From NCBI RefSeq assembly GCF_040801915.1, contig NZ_JBFMIA010000005.1, positions 1 through 64,000 of the forward strand: 64,000 nt of DNA, given 5' to 3'. A program made the position numbers and the translations under genes. The notes under the pieces were generated by a model, which saw only the letters and a program-made list of their open reading frames with translations, did not search any database and was not told where the DNA came from. The stretch is from Jeotgalibacillus marinus. Lineage in GTDB: Bacteria; Bacillota; Bacilli; Bacillales; Jeotgalibacillaceae. Below are positions 24,666 to 33,682 of the stretch, piece after piece. Position 1 is the stretch's first letter; every line of letters begins with the position of its first letter.

Positions 24666-25538
24666 CTATTCCTTAATTTCCCCATATAAGTCTTTAACTG
24701 TTTCTACGAAGATTTTTGTAGCGTGGGATAATTGAGATGTTGTGCAAATTCCTATTGTACGGTAAGGATTTTTCTCCAGTTCAATTGCTTTTATTTTGTG
24801 GCGAAACCCTTTAAGTACCAATTTTGGTCGAATATTCACGCCTAAATTGGCTTCGACTAGTGCAAGAATTGATTGATCTTCAGAAACTTCATATCGAACC
24901 TTTTGCTGAATGTTGTTATCTTTAAAAAATGCAGAAACCTCGTTATCCCAGCCTTTTTTAGATTTAATTAAAGGAAATTCTTCTAATTGTCTTGCATTTA
25001 TTTTTTTCTGTGTACTTAGTGGGTTCTCAAGAGAAACAATACAATATAATTTGTCCTTTATTAAGGGGGTAAAGCAAATTCCATTTGTATCAACAAAAGT
25101 ATTGAAACAACAATCTAATTCGCCCGATATAATTGCCTTTTCTAAGTTCAAATAATCGTCCTCGTAAATTCTTACGGTTATACCTGGATACTTATTATTA
25201 AAATGTTTAATAATTGTAGGAACCCAGTTTGCTGTTACACTAGCAAACGAACCTACATTTATAACCCCTGTCTCCAAACCTTTTAAAGCAGAGGCTTCTT
25301 GAAATAATGCGTCATTCAGCTTTGTCATTTTCAAAGAATAGTTATATATTTTTTCTCCTTCTCTTGTCAATGTTATACCTGTTCTATTTCGAACCAAGAG
25401 TGTTAAACCTAAATCTTCCTCAAGAGTTTTAATTGCGTTGCTAATGCCTGGTTGAGAGAGGTGAAGCTCTGAGGCTGCTTTACTAATATTTTGAAGTTGC
25501 ACGACTTTATTAAAAATATCATAACGTTGAAGTGTCAT
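24666..25538 (-). CDS. LysR-family transcriptional regulator
   Basis: A 290-residue LysR protein. The N-terminal HTH is intact (QNISKAASELHLSQPGISNA IKTLEEDLG, residues about 17-45), followed by a two-lobed substrate-binding domain (GVINVGSFASVTANWVPTII; GITVRIYEDDYLNLEKAI; VEANLGVNIRPKLVL). It is divergent from the 10-gene catabolic cluster beginning at 25658, and is the expected co-inducer-dependent activator of that cluster. A perfect T-N11-A palindrome lies between them. The protein ends at the terminator next to the 24.6-kb repeat. Confidence 0.9.
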   Translation of the reverse strand: MTLQRYDIFNKVVQLQNISKAASELHLSQPGISNAIKTLEEDLGLTLLVRNRTGITLTREGEKIYNYSLKMTKLNDALFQEASALKGLETGVINVGSFASVTANWVPTIIKHFNNKYPGITVRIYEDDYLNLEKAIISGELDCCFNTFVDTNGICFTPLIKDKLYCIVSLENPLSTQKKINARQLEEFPLIKSKKGWDNEVSAFFKDNNIQQKVRYEVSEDQSILALVEANLGVNIRPKLVLKGFRHKIKAIELEKNPYRTIGICTTSQLSHATKIFVETVKDLYGEIKE

Positions 25539-25565
25539 GGCATATACCCTTCCATAAAAAAATTC

Positions 25566-25578
25566 TATACCTAGTATA
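25566..25578. promoter_or_regulatory. Candidate LysR box
   Basis: TATAC-CTA-GTATA is a perfect interrupted palindrome of the T-N11-A type bound by LysR proteins. It lies 28 bases upstream of the lysR start and 80 bases upstream of the divergent operon. Confidence 0.55.
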
Positions 25579-25657
25579 TTTTATTTTTATTTTACTATTA
25601 ACAATTATCCAAATAAACTAAATGTAAGTCAACAAAATAACTTTTAGGAGGGGTTTT

Positions 25658-27115
25658 ATGAATGTACTAACAGATACTAAAAAATTAAAAAACTTTATTT
25701 CTGGTAAATGGATAGGGCCTGAAAAGCAACAATATGAGAATGTTTATAATCCAGCTACAGGAGAAGTAATTGCCAAAGTTCCAATTTCTGAACAAATTGA
25801 TGTTGATTTTGCTGCCAAGGAAGCGAAAAAGGCATTTAAAGAGTGGAAACGTGTTGCAGTTCCCAAAAGGGCTAGAATTCTTTTTAGTTACCAACAATTA
25901 TTAATCAAACACTGGAACGAATTAGCGGAAATAATTACGTTGGAAAATGGAAAAACTTTTGCTGATGCCTATGGAGAAGTGCAAAGAGGAATTGAATGTG
26001 TTGAGTTTGCGGCAGGAGTTCCAACCTTAATGATGGGAGAACAATTACCTGATATAGCAACTGGGGTGGAATCAGGGATGTTCCGTTACCCAATAGGTGT
26101 AGTTGGAGGGATTACGCCATTTAACTTTCCTATGATGGTACCTTGTTGGATGTTTCCATTAGCAATTGCATGTGGGAATACATTTGTATTAAAACCATCG
26201 GAACGTGCCCCAATGTTAGCTAATCGATTGGCAGAATTATTTAAAGAAGCTGGTTTACCTGACGGTGTGTTAAATATTGTACACGGGTCTCGGGATGTCG
26301 TGAATGGAATATTGGAAAATAAGTTAATTAAAGCAATCTCATTTGTTGGTTCTCAGCCTGTAGCAGAGTACATTTATAAAACGGCAGCAGAAAACGGAAA
26401 ACGAGTTCAAGCATTAGCCGGAGCCAAAAACCATAGTATCGTTTTAGAGGATGCAGACCTTGAAGTAGCCGTGAAAAATATCTTAGGTGCAGCTTTCGGT
26501 TCTGCAGGTCAGCGCTGCATGGCAGCTTCAGTTGTTGTTGCTGTGGGAGATGTTGCGGATTCTCTCGTAAGCCGTTTGAAAAAAGGTGCAGATGAAATTG
26601 TGATAGGTGATGGTTCAGATAAAGATGTGTTTTTGGGACCAGTCATTCGCAAGGAGCAAAAAGATCGCACACTGTCCTATATATCCGCAGGAGAGATGGA
26701 AGGGGCTCGACTTGTAAGAGATGGAAGAGAGGATATGAAAGATAATGAGGGTTATTTTGTTGGAGCAACCATATTTGATTACGTTGATACAAACATGAAG
26801 ATTTGGAAAGATGAAATCTTTGCTCCTGTTTTATCAATCGTTCGAATGAAAACGCTTACAGAAGCTATTGAAGTGGCTAACCGTTCTGAATATGCAAATG
26901 GAGCATGCCTATATACGAACAGCGCTAAAGATATACGTGAATTTCGTGAAGAAATTGATTCGGGGATGCTTGGAATCAATTTGGGCGTGCCGGCACCAAT
27001 GGCATTCTTTCCGTTTTCCGGCTATAAAAACTCATTTTATGGGGATCTTCATGTTAACGGTAAAGATGGAGTTAACTTCTTTACGAGAAAAAAAATGGTT
27101 ACTGCGCGTTATTAA
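25658..27115 (+). CDS. mmsA: CoA-acylating (methyl)malonate-semialdehyde dehydrogenase
   Basis: Oxidises malonate or methylmalonate semialdehyde with NAD+ and CoA to acetyl-CoA or propionyl-CoA plus CO2. This 485-residue protein has the MmsA/IolA features: GGITPFNFPMMVPCWMFPLA, KPSERAPM, the substitution LAGAKNHSIVLEDADL in place of the usual catalytic Glu region, and the nucleophile in GSAGQRCMAAS (Cys about 287). RBS TAGGAGGGG precedes ATG 25658. It is first in the LysR-linked cluster, next to a class III aminotransferase. That pairing suggests beta-alanine or a similar omega-amino acid as an input, by inference. Confidence 0.9.
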   Translation: MNVLTDTKKLKNFISGKWIGPEKQQYENVYNPATGEVIAKVPISEQIDVDFAAKEAKKAFKEWKRVAVPKRARILFSYQQLLIKHWNELAEIITLENGKTFADAYGEVQRGIECVEFAAGVPTLMMGEQLPDIATGVESGMFRYPIGVVGGITPFNFPMMVPCWMFPLAIACGNTFVLKPSERAPMLANRLAELFKEAGLPDGVLNIVHGSRDVVNGILENKLIKAISFVGSQPVAEYIYKTAAENGKRVQALAGAKNHSIVLEDADLEVAVKNILGAAFGSAGQRCMAASVVVAVGDVADSLVSRLKKGADEIVIGDGSDKDVFLGPVIRKEQKDRTLSYISAGEMEGARLVRDGREDMKDNEGYFVGATIFDYVDTNMKIWKDEIFAPVLSIVRMKTLTEAIEVANRSEYANGACLYTNSAKDIREFREEIDSGMLGINLGVPAPMAFFPFSGYKNSFYGDLHVNGKDGVNFFTRKKMVTARY

Positions 27116-27174
27116 AAATTCTAACTTTTTTAATCATCTTTTCAAGAGTTCATATTAGAAAAGGGGACTTTCAA

Positions 27175-28521
27175 ATGCTAAAAGGGGTAATTTCGAATAC
27201 AGAAAATTTAAGATTAAAAGATTCTAAATATGTATGGCATGCGATGAAGGGTGCTGCGCCAGATCCTAGTCTGTTGATAGCAGAATCAGCAGAGGGTGCC
27301 TGGGTTACTGATGTTGAAGGAAAGAAATATTTAGACGGTATGTCAGGCTTATGGTGCGTGAATGTCGGATATGGACGAACGGAACTAGCCCAGGCAGCTT
27401 ATGATCAACTTGACAAACTGCCTTATTTTCCACTTTCCCATAGCCACGGTCCAGCTATCAGATTAGCAGAGAAACTAAATCAGTATCTGGATGATGATTA
27501 TGTGTTCTTTTTCTCGAACAGTGGGTCAGAAGCAAATGAAACAGCTTTTAAAGTTGCTAGACAGTACTATCAGCAAAAGGGTGAAGCAAATCGTTACAAA
27601 TTTATTTCACGCTACAGAGCTTACCACGGCAATACAATGGGAGCTTTGGCAGCTACAGGCCAAGCGCAAAGAAAATATAAGTACGAACCTTTAAGCCAAG
27701 GTTTTTTACATGTACCCCCTCCAGACTTGTATAGGAACCCTAAAGATGCAGATACGTTAGAAAGTGCGGAGGCAATACATCAACTTATGACATGGGAACT
27801 GGGCGAAACGATTGCGGGTGTCATCATGGAGCCAATCATTACGGGAGGTGGAGTATTAATTCCACCGGAGAATTATTTAAAACGGGTTAAGGAAATATGC
27901 GATCATCATAGCGCACTTCTTATTGTTGACGAGGTCATTTGCGGTTTTGGACGAACGGGGCAGCCTTTTGGTTTCATGAATTACGGAGTGAAACCGGACA
28001 TTATAACAATGGCGAAGGGGATCACAAGCGGATATATGCCATTATCGGCGACAGCTGTGCGCAGAGAGATCTATGAAGTATTTATTGGTGAGGAAACAAA
28101 CGATCGATTTAGACATGTAAATACTTACGGGGGAAGTCCTGCATCTTGTGCAGTTGCTCTAAAAAATATCGATATTATGGAACAAGAAGGGTTATTTGAG
28201 CGGTCCAAAGTTTTAGGAGAAAGGTTTCTTCGAGATTTCCAAGTGCTTATGAAGAATAAATATGTTGGAGATGTTCGGGGGAAAGGTCTGTTATTAGGGA
28301 TTGAATTGGTCAAGAGCAAAGAGACGAAGGAACCCATTGAACTAGAGAAAATTAATGAAGTTGTGAAGGCTTGCAAGGAGAAAGGTTTGCTTATCGGAAA
28401 GAATGGTGATACCGTCGCAGGTTATAACAATATTTTACAGATCGCCCCACCTCTCAATATCACAGAGGATGATTATCAATTTATTTTGAATACAGTGAAG
28501 GAAAGTCTGCAAGTCATTTAA
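27175..28521 (+). CDS. Class III (omega-amino acid:pyruvate-type) aminotransferase
   Basis: A PLP-dependent aminotransferase of 448 residues, of the family containing beta-alanine:pyruvate and taurine:pyruvate transaminases. Signatures are GMSGLWCVNVGYGRTELA, SNSGSEANETAFKVARQYY (phosphate site), ISRYRAYHGNTMGALAATG, LLIVDEVICGFGRTGQPFG and the PLP Lys in TMAKGITSGYMPLSA (about residue 285). With MmsA it could convert beta-alanine to malonate semialdehyde and then acetyl-CoA. The amino donor is not decidable from sequence. RBS AAAGGGGA precedes ATG 27175. Confidence 0.88.
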   Translation: MLKGVISNTENLRLKDSKYVWHAMKGAAPDPSLLIAESAEGAWVTDVEGKKYLDGMSGLWCVNVGYGRTELAQAAYDQLDKLPYFPLSHSHGPAIRLAEKLNQYLDDDYVFFFSNSGSEANETAFKVARQYYQQKGEANRYKFISRYRAYHGNTMGALAATGQAQRKYKYEPLSQGFLHVPPPDLYRNPKDADTLESAEAIHQLMTWELGETIAGVIMEPIITGGGVLIPPENYLKRVKEICDHHSALLIVDEVICGFGRTGQPFGFMNYGVKPDIITMAKGITSGYMPLSATAVRREIYEVFIGEETNDRFRHVNTYGGSPASCAVALKNIDIMEQEGLFERSKVLGERFLRDFQVLMKNKYVGDVRGKGLLLGIELVKSKETKEPIELEKINEVVKACKEKGLLIGKNGDTVAGYNNILQIAPPLNITEDDYQFILNTVKESLQVI

Positions 28522-28535
28522 TTGGAGGTGGAATA

Positions 28536-30053
28536 ATGATTAGTACTTCAGAAACGTTTGAAGCGGTCCTTAAAGACAAAAATACAGTTCAAAATATGTA
28601 CATTAACGGCAAGTGGGTCGAAAGTTCATCTGGGAAAACGAGAGAAATTTTGAATCCTGCCAACAATAGGGTCATTGCAACGGTTACAGAAGGGGGCGGG
28701 AATGAAGTCAATCAAGCAGTTCAAGTAGCAAAGGACGCCTTTTACAAGAACGGATGGAAAACAACCTATGCTCGAACAAGAGCGGACCTGCTTTTGAAGG
28801 TTTCTAGAAAACTAGAAGAACAGAAAGAAGAGATTGCTAAGCTCGAAACATTGAACAATGGAAAGCTCTACAGTGACTCATTAGTAGATGTGGAGGATGC
28901 GATTCACCAATTTCAATATTATGCTGGGCTTGCTATGCAGCCCCATGGTCAAACATATGAAGTGCCTGACGAAATTCAAGCTATGGTTATTCGTGAACCA
29001 ATAGGTGTTGTTGCTCAAATTGTACCATGGAATTTCCCACTTGTTATGGCGGCGCAAAAAATGTCTGCTGCGTTGGCTGCTGGCTGTACAGTGGTGGTAA
29101 AACCATCAACTCAAACACCACTCACATTAATCCGGTTATTTGAAATCATTGATGAAATAGGTTTTCCAAAAGGTGTAGCCAATTTAGTACTCGGCGCTGG
29201 ATCCATTGTAGGTAACACACTAGTTAAGCATCCCGATGTTGATAAAATTTCTTTTACTGGTGGAACACCTACAGGAAAGCGAATTATGAAAGATGCCGCA
29301 GATACAGTAAAAAAAGTTGGCTTAGAGCTAGGAGGAAAATCGCCAAACATTGTGTTTGCCGATGCAGATTTTGAAACAGCAGTTGACTATGCATTGCTTG
29401 CTATATTTGCTGGGCAAGGGCAAGTATGTTCAGCTGGTTCTCGTCTTATTATTGAGAAGTCTATTTACGATAAATTTGTCCCAGAACTTGTTTCACGTGC
29501 GAAAAACATTCAGGTTGGCCCTGGTTGGAAAGAAACGTCTGAAATGGGGCCGTTGATTTCTAAAGATCACATGGATACTGTGCTGAATTACATCCAAATT
29601 GGAAAAGAAGAAGGCGCAAGTCTTTTGTGTGGCGGCTATCGGCTTATTGATGGTGAATTAGCAAATGGAAATTATGTGGCTCCAACCATTTTCACAGATA
29701 CAACTCTGACTATGAGAATTGTACAAGAGGAGATATTTGGTCCTGTTCTCGTAATACAAGTTTTTGAAACAGAAGATGAAGCCATTGAATTAGCCAATGG
29801 AAATGATTTTGGTTTAGCAGCAGCTGTCTTTACAAATGATGGGGCAAAAGCACAGCGTGTTATTCGTGAACTTCAAGCAGGAATTACATGGATTAATACG
29901 TATCATCCTACTTTTAATGAAGCTCCATGGAGCGGTTATAAGCAAAGTGGTATTGGCGGCGATCTTGGTACGTACGGCTTTGAAGAATATCTATATAAGA
30001 AACAAGTGAACATTGCTTTGAACGTTCAACCATCTGGAGTATACAAAGGATAG
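28536..30053 (+). CDS. NAD(P)-dependent aldehyde dehydrogenase
   Basis: A 505-residue classical aldehyde dehydrogenase: VPWNFPLVMAAQKMSAALAA with the nucleotide-site Trp-Asn, KPSTQTPL, catalytic Glu in GLELGGKSPNIVFADA and catalytic Cys in AGQGQVCSAGSRL. The C-terminus holds GYKQSGIGGDLG. Unlike the MmsA paralogue upstream it has the normal Glu, so it is a non-acylating enzyme. In a hydroxyproline-like route it would fit the alpha-ketoglutarate-semialdehyde step, but betaine-aldehyde-type substrates are equally possible. It lies 14 bases after the aminotransferase gene, with GGAGGTGG upstream. Confidence 0.9.
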   Translation: MISTSETFEAVLKDKNTVQNMYINGKWVESSSGKTREILNPANNRVIATVTEGGGNEVNQAVQVAKDAFYKNGWKTTYARTRADLLLKVSRKLEEQKEEIAKLETLNNGKLYSDSLVDVEDAIHQFQYYAGLAMQPHGQTYEVPDEIQAMVIREPIGVVAQIVPWNFPLVMAAQKMSAALAAGCTVVVKPSTQTPLTLIRLFEIIDEIGFPKGVANLVLGAGSIVGNTLVKHPDVDKISFTGGTPTGKRIMKDAADTVKKVGLELGGKSPNIVFADADFETAVDYALLAIFAGQGQVCSAGSRLIIEKSIYDKFVPELVSRAKNIQVGPGWKETSEMGPLISKDHMDTVLNYIQIGKEEGASLLCGGYRLIDGELANGNYVAPTIFTDTTLTMRIVQEEIFGPVLVIQVFETEDEAIELANGNDFGLAAAVFTNDGAKAQRVIRELQAGITWINTYHPTFNEAPWSGYKQSGIGGDLGTYGFEEYLYKKQVNIALNVQPSGVYKG

Positions 30054-30089
30054 CTAAAGATAAAAAAGCTATTCTAGGGAGGTACCTTA

Positions 30090-31283
30090 TTGAACAATTT
30101 TGATATTGTCGTCATTGGTGCTGGCATCATTGGCTCAAGTGTTGCTTATTATCTTTCAAAAGAAGGATACAGTGTAGCACTTGTTGAGAAAGGTGATATC
30201 GGGAACGGAACTTCAAGCCGTTGTGATGCGGTTGCTCTCATTTGCGATAAAAAGCCTGGAATTGATACGGCCATTGGTTTTAAAAGTATTCAGCTTTATA
30301 AAGAGTTGGCAAAGGAATTTTCCTTTGATTTTGAATTCTTTTCAAGAGGCAGCCTTTATGTATGTGAAACAGATCAAGAACTTGAAATAGCCCGGGGTTA
30401 TGTAGCTCAACAAGTTACGGCTGGATACGACATGCGAATGGTTGACCAGCAAGAGCTGCCAGATATTGAACCTCATTTAGCTCGTGACTTAAAGGGTGGT
30501 ATATGGACGGAAGTGGATTCAACCATGAACCCTTATCTTGTCTGTTATGCCTTTATCGAAGAAGCTAAGAAATACGGATTAACTCTTTTTACCAACCATG
30601 AAGTGAGGGAGATTGTTCAAGCACCGGATGGTCGAGTAGAGTCGGTCAAAACAGATAGAACCACGATCCATACTAAAAGAATTGTGAATTGTGCCGGGGT
30701 TTGGGCTAGCAAGATTGGGGAGATGGTAGGGATTGACATTCCCATTCGTCCTCGGAAAGGGCTGATATTAATAACCGAAAAAACAAAAAAAGTAGTAAGT
30801 CAGAAAGTCCATGAGTTCGGCTATATGTTGTCAAAGTTCGAAGATATTCAATATAAACGTAATGTAAGTAAATTGGTAGACGATAACAATATTGCATTCA
30901 CCATAGAACCAACGGAAGCTCATAATTTTTTGGTTGGTGGGCATCGAGCTTTTAAAGGATATGATATTCGTTCAGAAAATGATGTTATGAGGGGCATTGC
31001 TGAACGGGCTACGCGCTTTTTGCCAATATTGAAAGATATTAATTGTATTCGAGCTTATGCTGGAATACGGCCATGGGTGGTAGATCATCTTCCGATCGTT
31101 TCTGAAGTAGAAGAAGTCCCTGGATTTTTTATTGCGAGCGGTCATGAGGGGGACGGTATTAGTATGGCTCCTATAACAGGAAAAATGGTAACACAGTTAA
31201 TCTCTAACCAAGAAACAGATTTTAATATAGATCGATTGAATTTTTCTAGGTACAAAAACACCTTATCAGAACAAACTGTTTAA
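30090..31283 (+). CDS. DadA/HcnC-like FAD-dependent D-amino acid dehydrogenase subunit
   Basis: A 397-residue DAO-type flavoprotein. The N-terminal dinucleotide motif VVIGAGIIGSSVAYYLSKEG and VALVEKGDIGNGTSSR bind FAD; the C-terminal GHEGDGISMAPITGKM closes the FAD site and RPWVVDHLPIV is in the usual substrate region. Relatives are the HcnC/beta subunits of heteromeric D-amino acid and D-hydroxyproline dehydrogenases, which donate electrons through partner Fe-S and FAD subunits. Such partners are encoded 2-3 kb downstream (33096-34888). The start is TTG 30090, with AGGGAGGT upstream. Confidence 0.85.
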   Translation: MNNFDIVVIGAGIIGSSVAYYLSKEGYSVALVEKGDIGNGTSSRCDAVALICDKKPGIDTAIGFKSIQLYKELAKEFSFDFEFFSRGSLYVCETDQELEIARGYVAQQVTAGYDMRMVDQQELPDIEPHLARDLKGGIWTEVDSTMNPYLVCYAFIEEAKKYGLTLFTNHEVREIVQAPDGRVESVKTDRTTIHTKRIVNCAGVWASKIGEMVGIDIPIRPRKGLILITEKTKKVVSQKVHEFGYMLSKFEDIQYKRNVSKLVDDNNIAFTIEPTEAHNFLVGGHRAFKGYDIRSENDVMRGIAERATRFLPILKDINCIRAYAGIRPWVVDHLPIVSEVEEVPGFFIASGHEGDGISMAPITGKMVTQLISNQETDFNIDRLNFSRYKNTLSEQTV

Positions 31284-31310
31284 ACAAAAAATAAAATTGG
31301 AGGAATGAAA

Positions 31311-32210
31311 ATGTATAATCCAGTCGGTATGATTCCAGCAATGCCTACCCCTTTTGACAAGGAAGGAAATGTTGATTTTGAAGCATATAAAAATCTAATT
31401 AATCATTTAATTGATGGCGGAATGCACTGTTTACTGGCAGGAGGGAGTACGGGAGAATACTCTCTTATGTCCATGGAAGAAAGAAAAAGCGTGCTAAAAG
31501 CAGCCGTTGAATATTCCAATGGGCATACGCCAATTATGGCCGGAACTAGTGCACACCGAACAGAGGATACACTCGAACTGACTAAATATGCGGCGGAAAT
31601 TGGAGCTGATTGTGCGCTGATCGTAACACCGTACTATATGAAGACTAGTGAAGAAGGTTTAAGAAACTATTACAAAACACTAGCCTCTGAATCTGGAATC
31701 GGCATTGTCATCTATCATTACCCTGCGGCTACAAACGTAGAGCTTTCTCCTGAATTAATTGCTGAATTGAGTCAAGTAGAAGGTATTGTTGGAGTAAAAA
31801 ACACAACAGATCAAGAACATACATGTAAAGTCATTGGGCTGACGAAAGACCAGAAAAATTTCTCTGTTCTCACAGGTTTTGAACACTTAATCCTGCCAAC
31901 TTTGGCTGTAGGTGGACACGGTGCCACAGGTATTATCCATAATTTGATTCCTAAGGAAATCGTAAAAATGTATAAACTTTTCAAAGAAGAAGGAGATATA
32001 GATGGCGCAATTACCTTGAATCAAAGACTTCTTCCTCTCTATGATTATGTGGAAGCTGAGCCTGTTCCTGGTCCTGTAAAAGCAGGTTTAGATTTAATAG
32101 GGCTCAATGGCGGAGAAGTTCGCGCCCCATTAGTGCCAGCCTCTGAAGAGCTTACATCTAAAATGAAAGAAACACTTTTACAATTGGGCTATGAAGTAAA
32201 TCCCGTTTAA
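31311..32210 (+). CDS. DapA/NAL-family Schiff-base lyase or deaminase
   Basis: A class I aldolase-fold enzyme of the dihydrodipicolinate synthase superfamily. The motif GGSTGEYSLM, the Tyr of IYHYP (about residue 135) and the Schiff-base Lys in GIVGVKNTT (about residue 163) are all present. In hydroxyproline clusters a DapA-like protein deaminates pyrroline-4-hydroxy-2-carboxylate; other members are sugar-acid dehydratases or lyases. The tail lacks nothing obvious, at 299 residues. ATG 31311 is preferred because GGAGG lies seven bases before it and only one base from ATG 31305. True lysine synthesis is unlikely given the catabolic neighbours. Confidence 0.85.
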   Translation: MYNPVGMIPAMPTPFDKEGNVDFEAYKNLINHLIDGGMHCLLAGGSTGEYSLMSMEERKSVLKAAVEYSNGHTPIMAGTSAHRTEDTLELTKYAAEIGADCALIVTPYYMKTSEEGLRNYYKTLASESGIGIVIYHYPAATNVELSPELIAELSQVEGIVGVKNTTDQEHTCKVIGLTKDQKNFSVLTGFEHLILPTLAVGGHGATGIIHNLIPKEIVKMYKLFKEEGDIDGAITLNQRLLPLYDYVEAEPVPGPVKAGLDLIGLNGGEVRAPLVPASEELTSKMKETLLQLGYEVNPV

Positions 32211-32286
32211 AACATGTTTAGGGAAGAATAGCTATAAGAATATTTTTCCCTGTTTCAACAACAAAACCTGGGCGGAGGAATGTCCA

Positions 32287-33078
32287 ATGACGCTGAACAC
32301 ATACAACAATTCACGTAATTATGGATTTATGCAATCAAACTCGGATGCCACCATTGAGATGAAAAAAGGGCAGTATGTGTCAGGGTATTCCATAGGAATC
32401 TTATTTTTAGATGAATGCTGGTATCCTATCTTGCCTGGAAACGTGGCAAATTTATCAACATACGACTTTCCGGTGGCTTTAAAAGTTGTACCTAATTGTA
32501 CACAGGAGCGTATTCACGTGGGAGATCCTACTCTTGCTGAGGATGTGGTAGCTGCTGCTATGCAATTAGAGGCAGAGGGAGCAAGAGCGATTTGTGGTGC
32601 ATGTGGATTTTTTGGGAATTTTCAAGAAGAGGTGGCTGATGCAGTAAACATTCCTGTTTTCATGTCTAGTGTCATCCAATTGCCTTGGATAAAAACTGGA
32701 CTAAAAGATGGGCAGCAAGTTGGTATGCTGACAGCTGATAGTAATGGCATTACTTCCTCATTGTATAGAAGCTGCGGTATTCATAAAGAAGACTATGTAG
32801 TCGTAAAAAATCTAGGGAATTTGCCAGAGTTCTCAGCCATTACTGAAAGCAGAGGAAGATTTGATAATGGAATTGTTCGTCAGGAAGTTGTCCAAGCGGC
32901 GATAGAGTTAGTCAAAGAGAATCCTAAAATCGGCGCAATTTTGTTAGAATGCAGTGATCTTCCCCCTTATGCATGGGAGATACAACAGGCAGTTGGATTG
33001 CCAGTATTTGATTTTATTACAATGATTCGTTGGGCTCACATGGCGACTGCACAAAAACCATATATGGGATTCATTTAA
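32287..33078 (+). CDS. Asp/Glu/hydantoin racemase-superfamily protein
   Basis: A 263-residue protein of the two-Cys cofactor-independent racemase superfamily. Both candidate catalytic cysteines are visible: AICGACGFFG (about residue 100) and AILLECSDLPPY (about residue 222), with FMSSVIQLP and VGMLTADS between them. The N-terminal 40 residues (SNSDATIEMKKGQYVSGYSI) are not typical of glutamate racemases. In this cluster it could supply the D-form of the amino acid oxidised by the flavoprotein dehydrogenase, in place of a proline-racemase-type epimerase, by inference. GGAGGAA precedes ATG 32287. Confidence 0.78.
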   Translation: MTLNTYNNSRNYGFMQSNSDATIEMKKGQYVSGYSIGILFLDECWYPILPGNVANLSTYDFPVALKVVPNCTQERIHVGDPTLAEDVVAAAMQLEAEGARAICGACGFFGNFQEEVADAVNIPVFMSSVIQLPWIKTGLKDGQQVGMLTADSNGITSSLYRSCGIHKEDYVVVKNLGNLPEFSAITESRGRFDNGIVRQEVVQAAIELVKENPKIGAILLECSDLPPYAWEIQQAVGLPVFDFITMIRWAHMATAQKPYMGFI

Positions 33079-33095
33079 ACAGGGGGATTAATGAC

Positions 33096-33380
33096 ATGGA
33101 TGAAATGAATACTATAGTATGCAGGTGTGAAGAAGTTACCTTAAAGTTAATTAAAGATACAATATATCGATACAGATGTTCATCTCGAGAAGTGAAATTA
33201 CGCACACGAGCAGCCATGGGATATTGTGGTGGAAGAACCTGCCGGTGTGTAATTGACCAAATAACAAAAGGAATGAATCAAGAGACTATGAAGAATGACA
33301 TTCAGCTTAGTTACCGGCCCCCAGTTCGTCCTGTCACATTTGGAGCACTAGGAGGAAGCGTTCATGACAATGAGAGTTGA
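33096..33380 (+). CDS. BFD-like [2Fe-2S] protein
   Basis: A 94-residue protein with four Cys arranged as TIVCRCEEVT and YCGGRTCRCVI, the pattern of the bacterioferritin-associated-ferredoxin-like [2Fe-2S] domain. That domain is also found fused to, or beside, the alpha subunit of heteromeric amino acid dehydrogenases. Its role is presumably electron transfer within the complex with the flavoprotein subunits. The frame is open upstream into the racemase gene; ATG 33096 with an AGGGGGA purine run nearby is the likely start. Its last 17 bases overlap the next gene. Confidence 0.8.
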   Translation: MDEMNTIVCRCEEVTLKLIKDTIYRYRCSSREVKLRTRAAMGYCGGRTCRCVIDQITKGMNQETMKNDIQLSYRPPVRPVTFGALGGSVHDNES

Positions 33381-33681
33381 ACATCACCCTGTTCTTGGTT
33401 CTTTAGAAAGAAAACAACCCTTTACATTTTATTTTAACGGAGAGGCATATGAAGCCTTTGAAGGAGATTCGATTGCTTCAGCTATGTTAGCTGCTGGAGT
33501 ACGGACACTCCGTCAACATGAGATGAGTGGAACAAGTAGAGGCATTTATTGCAATATTGGCCATTGCTTTGAGTGCAGAGTACAACTAGAAGATAGCAAA
33601 GTTGTCCGAGCTTGTTTGACACTAGTAAAAGAAGGGATGGACATTCATTCTGTAGCTGGATATAAAAAAGGGGGAGAGTAG
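33364..33681 (+). CDS. HcnA-like [2Fe-2S] ferredoxin subunit
   Basis: A 105-residue ferredoxin-fold (Fer2_4) protein. The cluster ligands are C-x4-C-x2-C in IYCNIGHCFECRV and a fourth Cys in VVRACLT. This domain is the small subunit of sarcosine-oxidase-alpha-like, HcnABC and D-hydroxyproline dehydrogenase complexes. The ATG 33364 overlaps the preceding gene and has GGAGGAAGC eight bases upstream. The next gene begins one base after the stop, so the three genes are probably translated together. Confidence 0.88.
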   Translation: MTMRVEHHPVLGSLERKQPFTFYFNGEAYEAFEGDSIASAMLAAGVRTLRQHEMSGTSRGIYCNIGHCFECRVQLEDSKVVRACLTLVKEGMDIHSVAGYKKGGE

Positions 33682-33682
33682 C

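Noticed and set aside
31305..32210. Lysine-biosynthetic DapA assignment
   Set aside because: The catabolic neighbours and the LysR-linked operon make a biosynthetic dihydrodipicolinate synthase unlikely, although the fold is the same.
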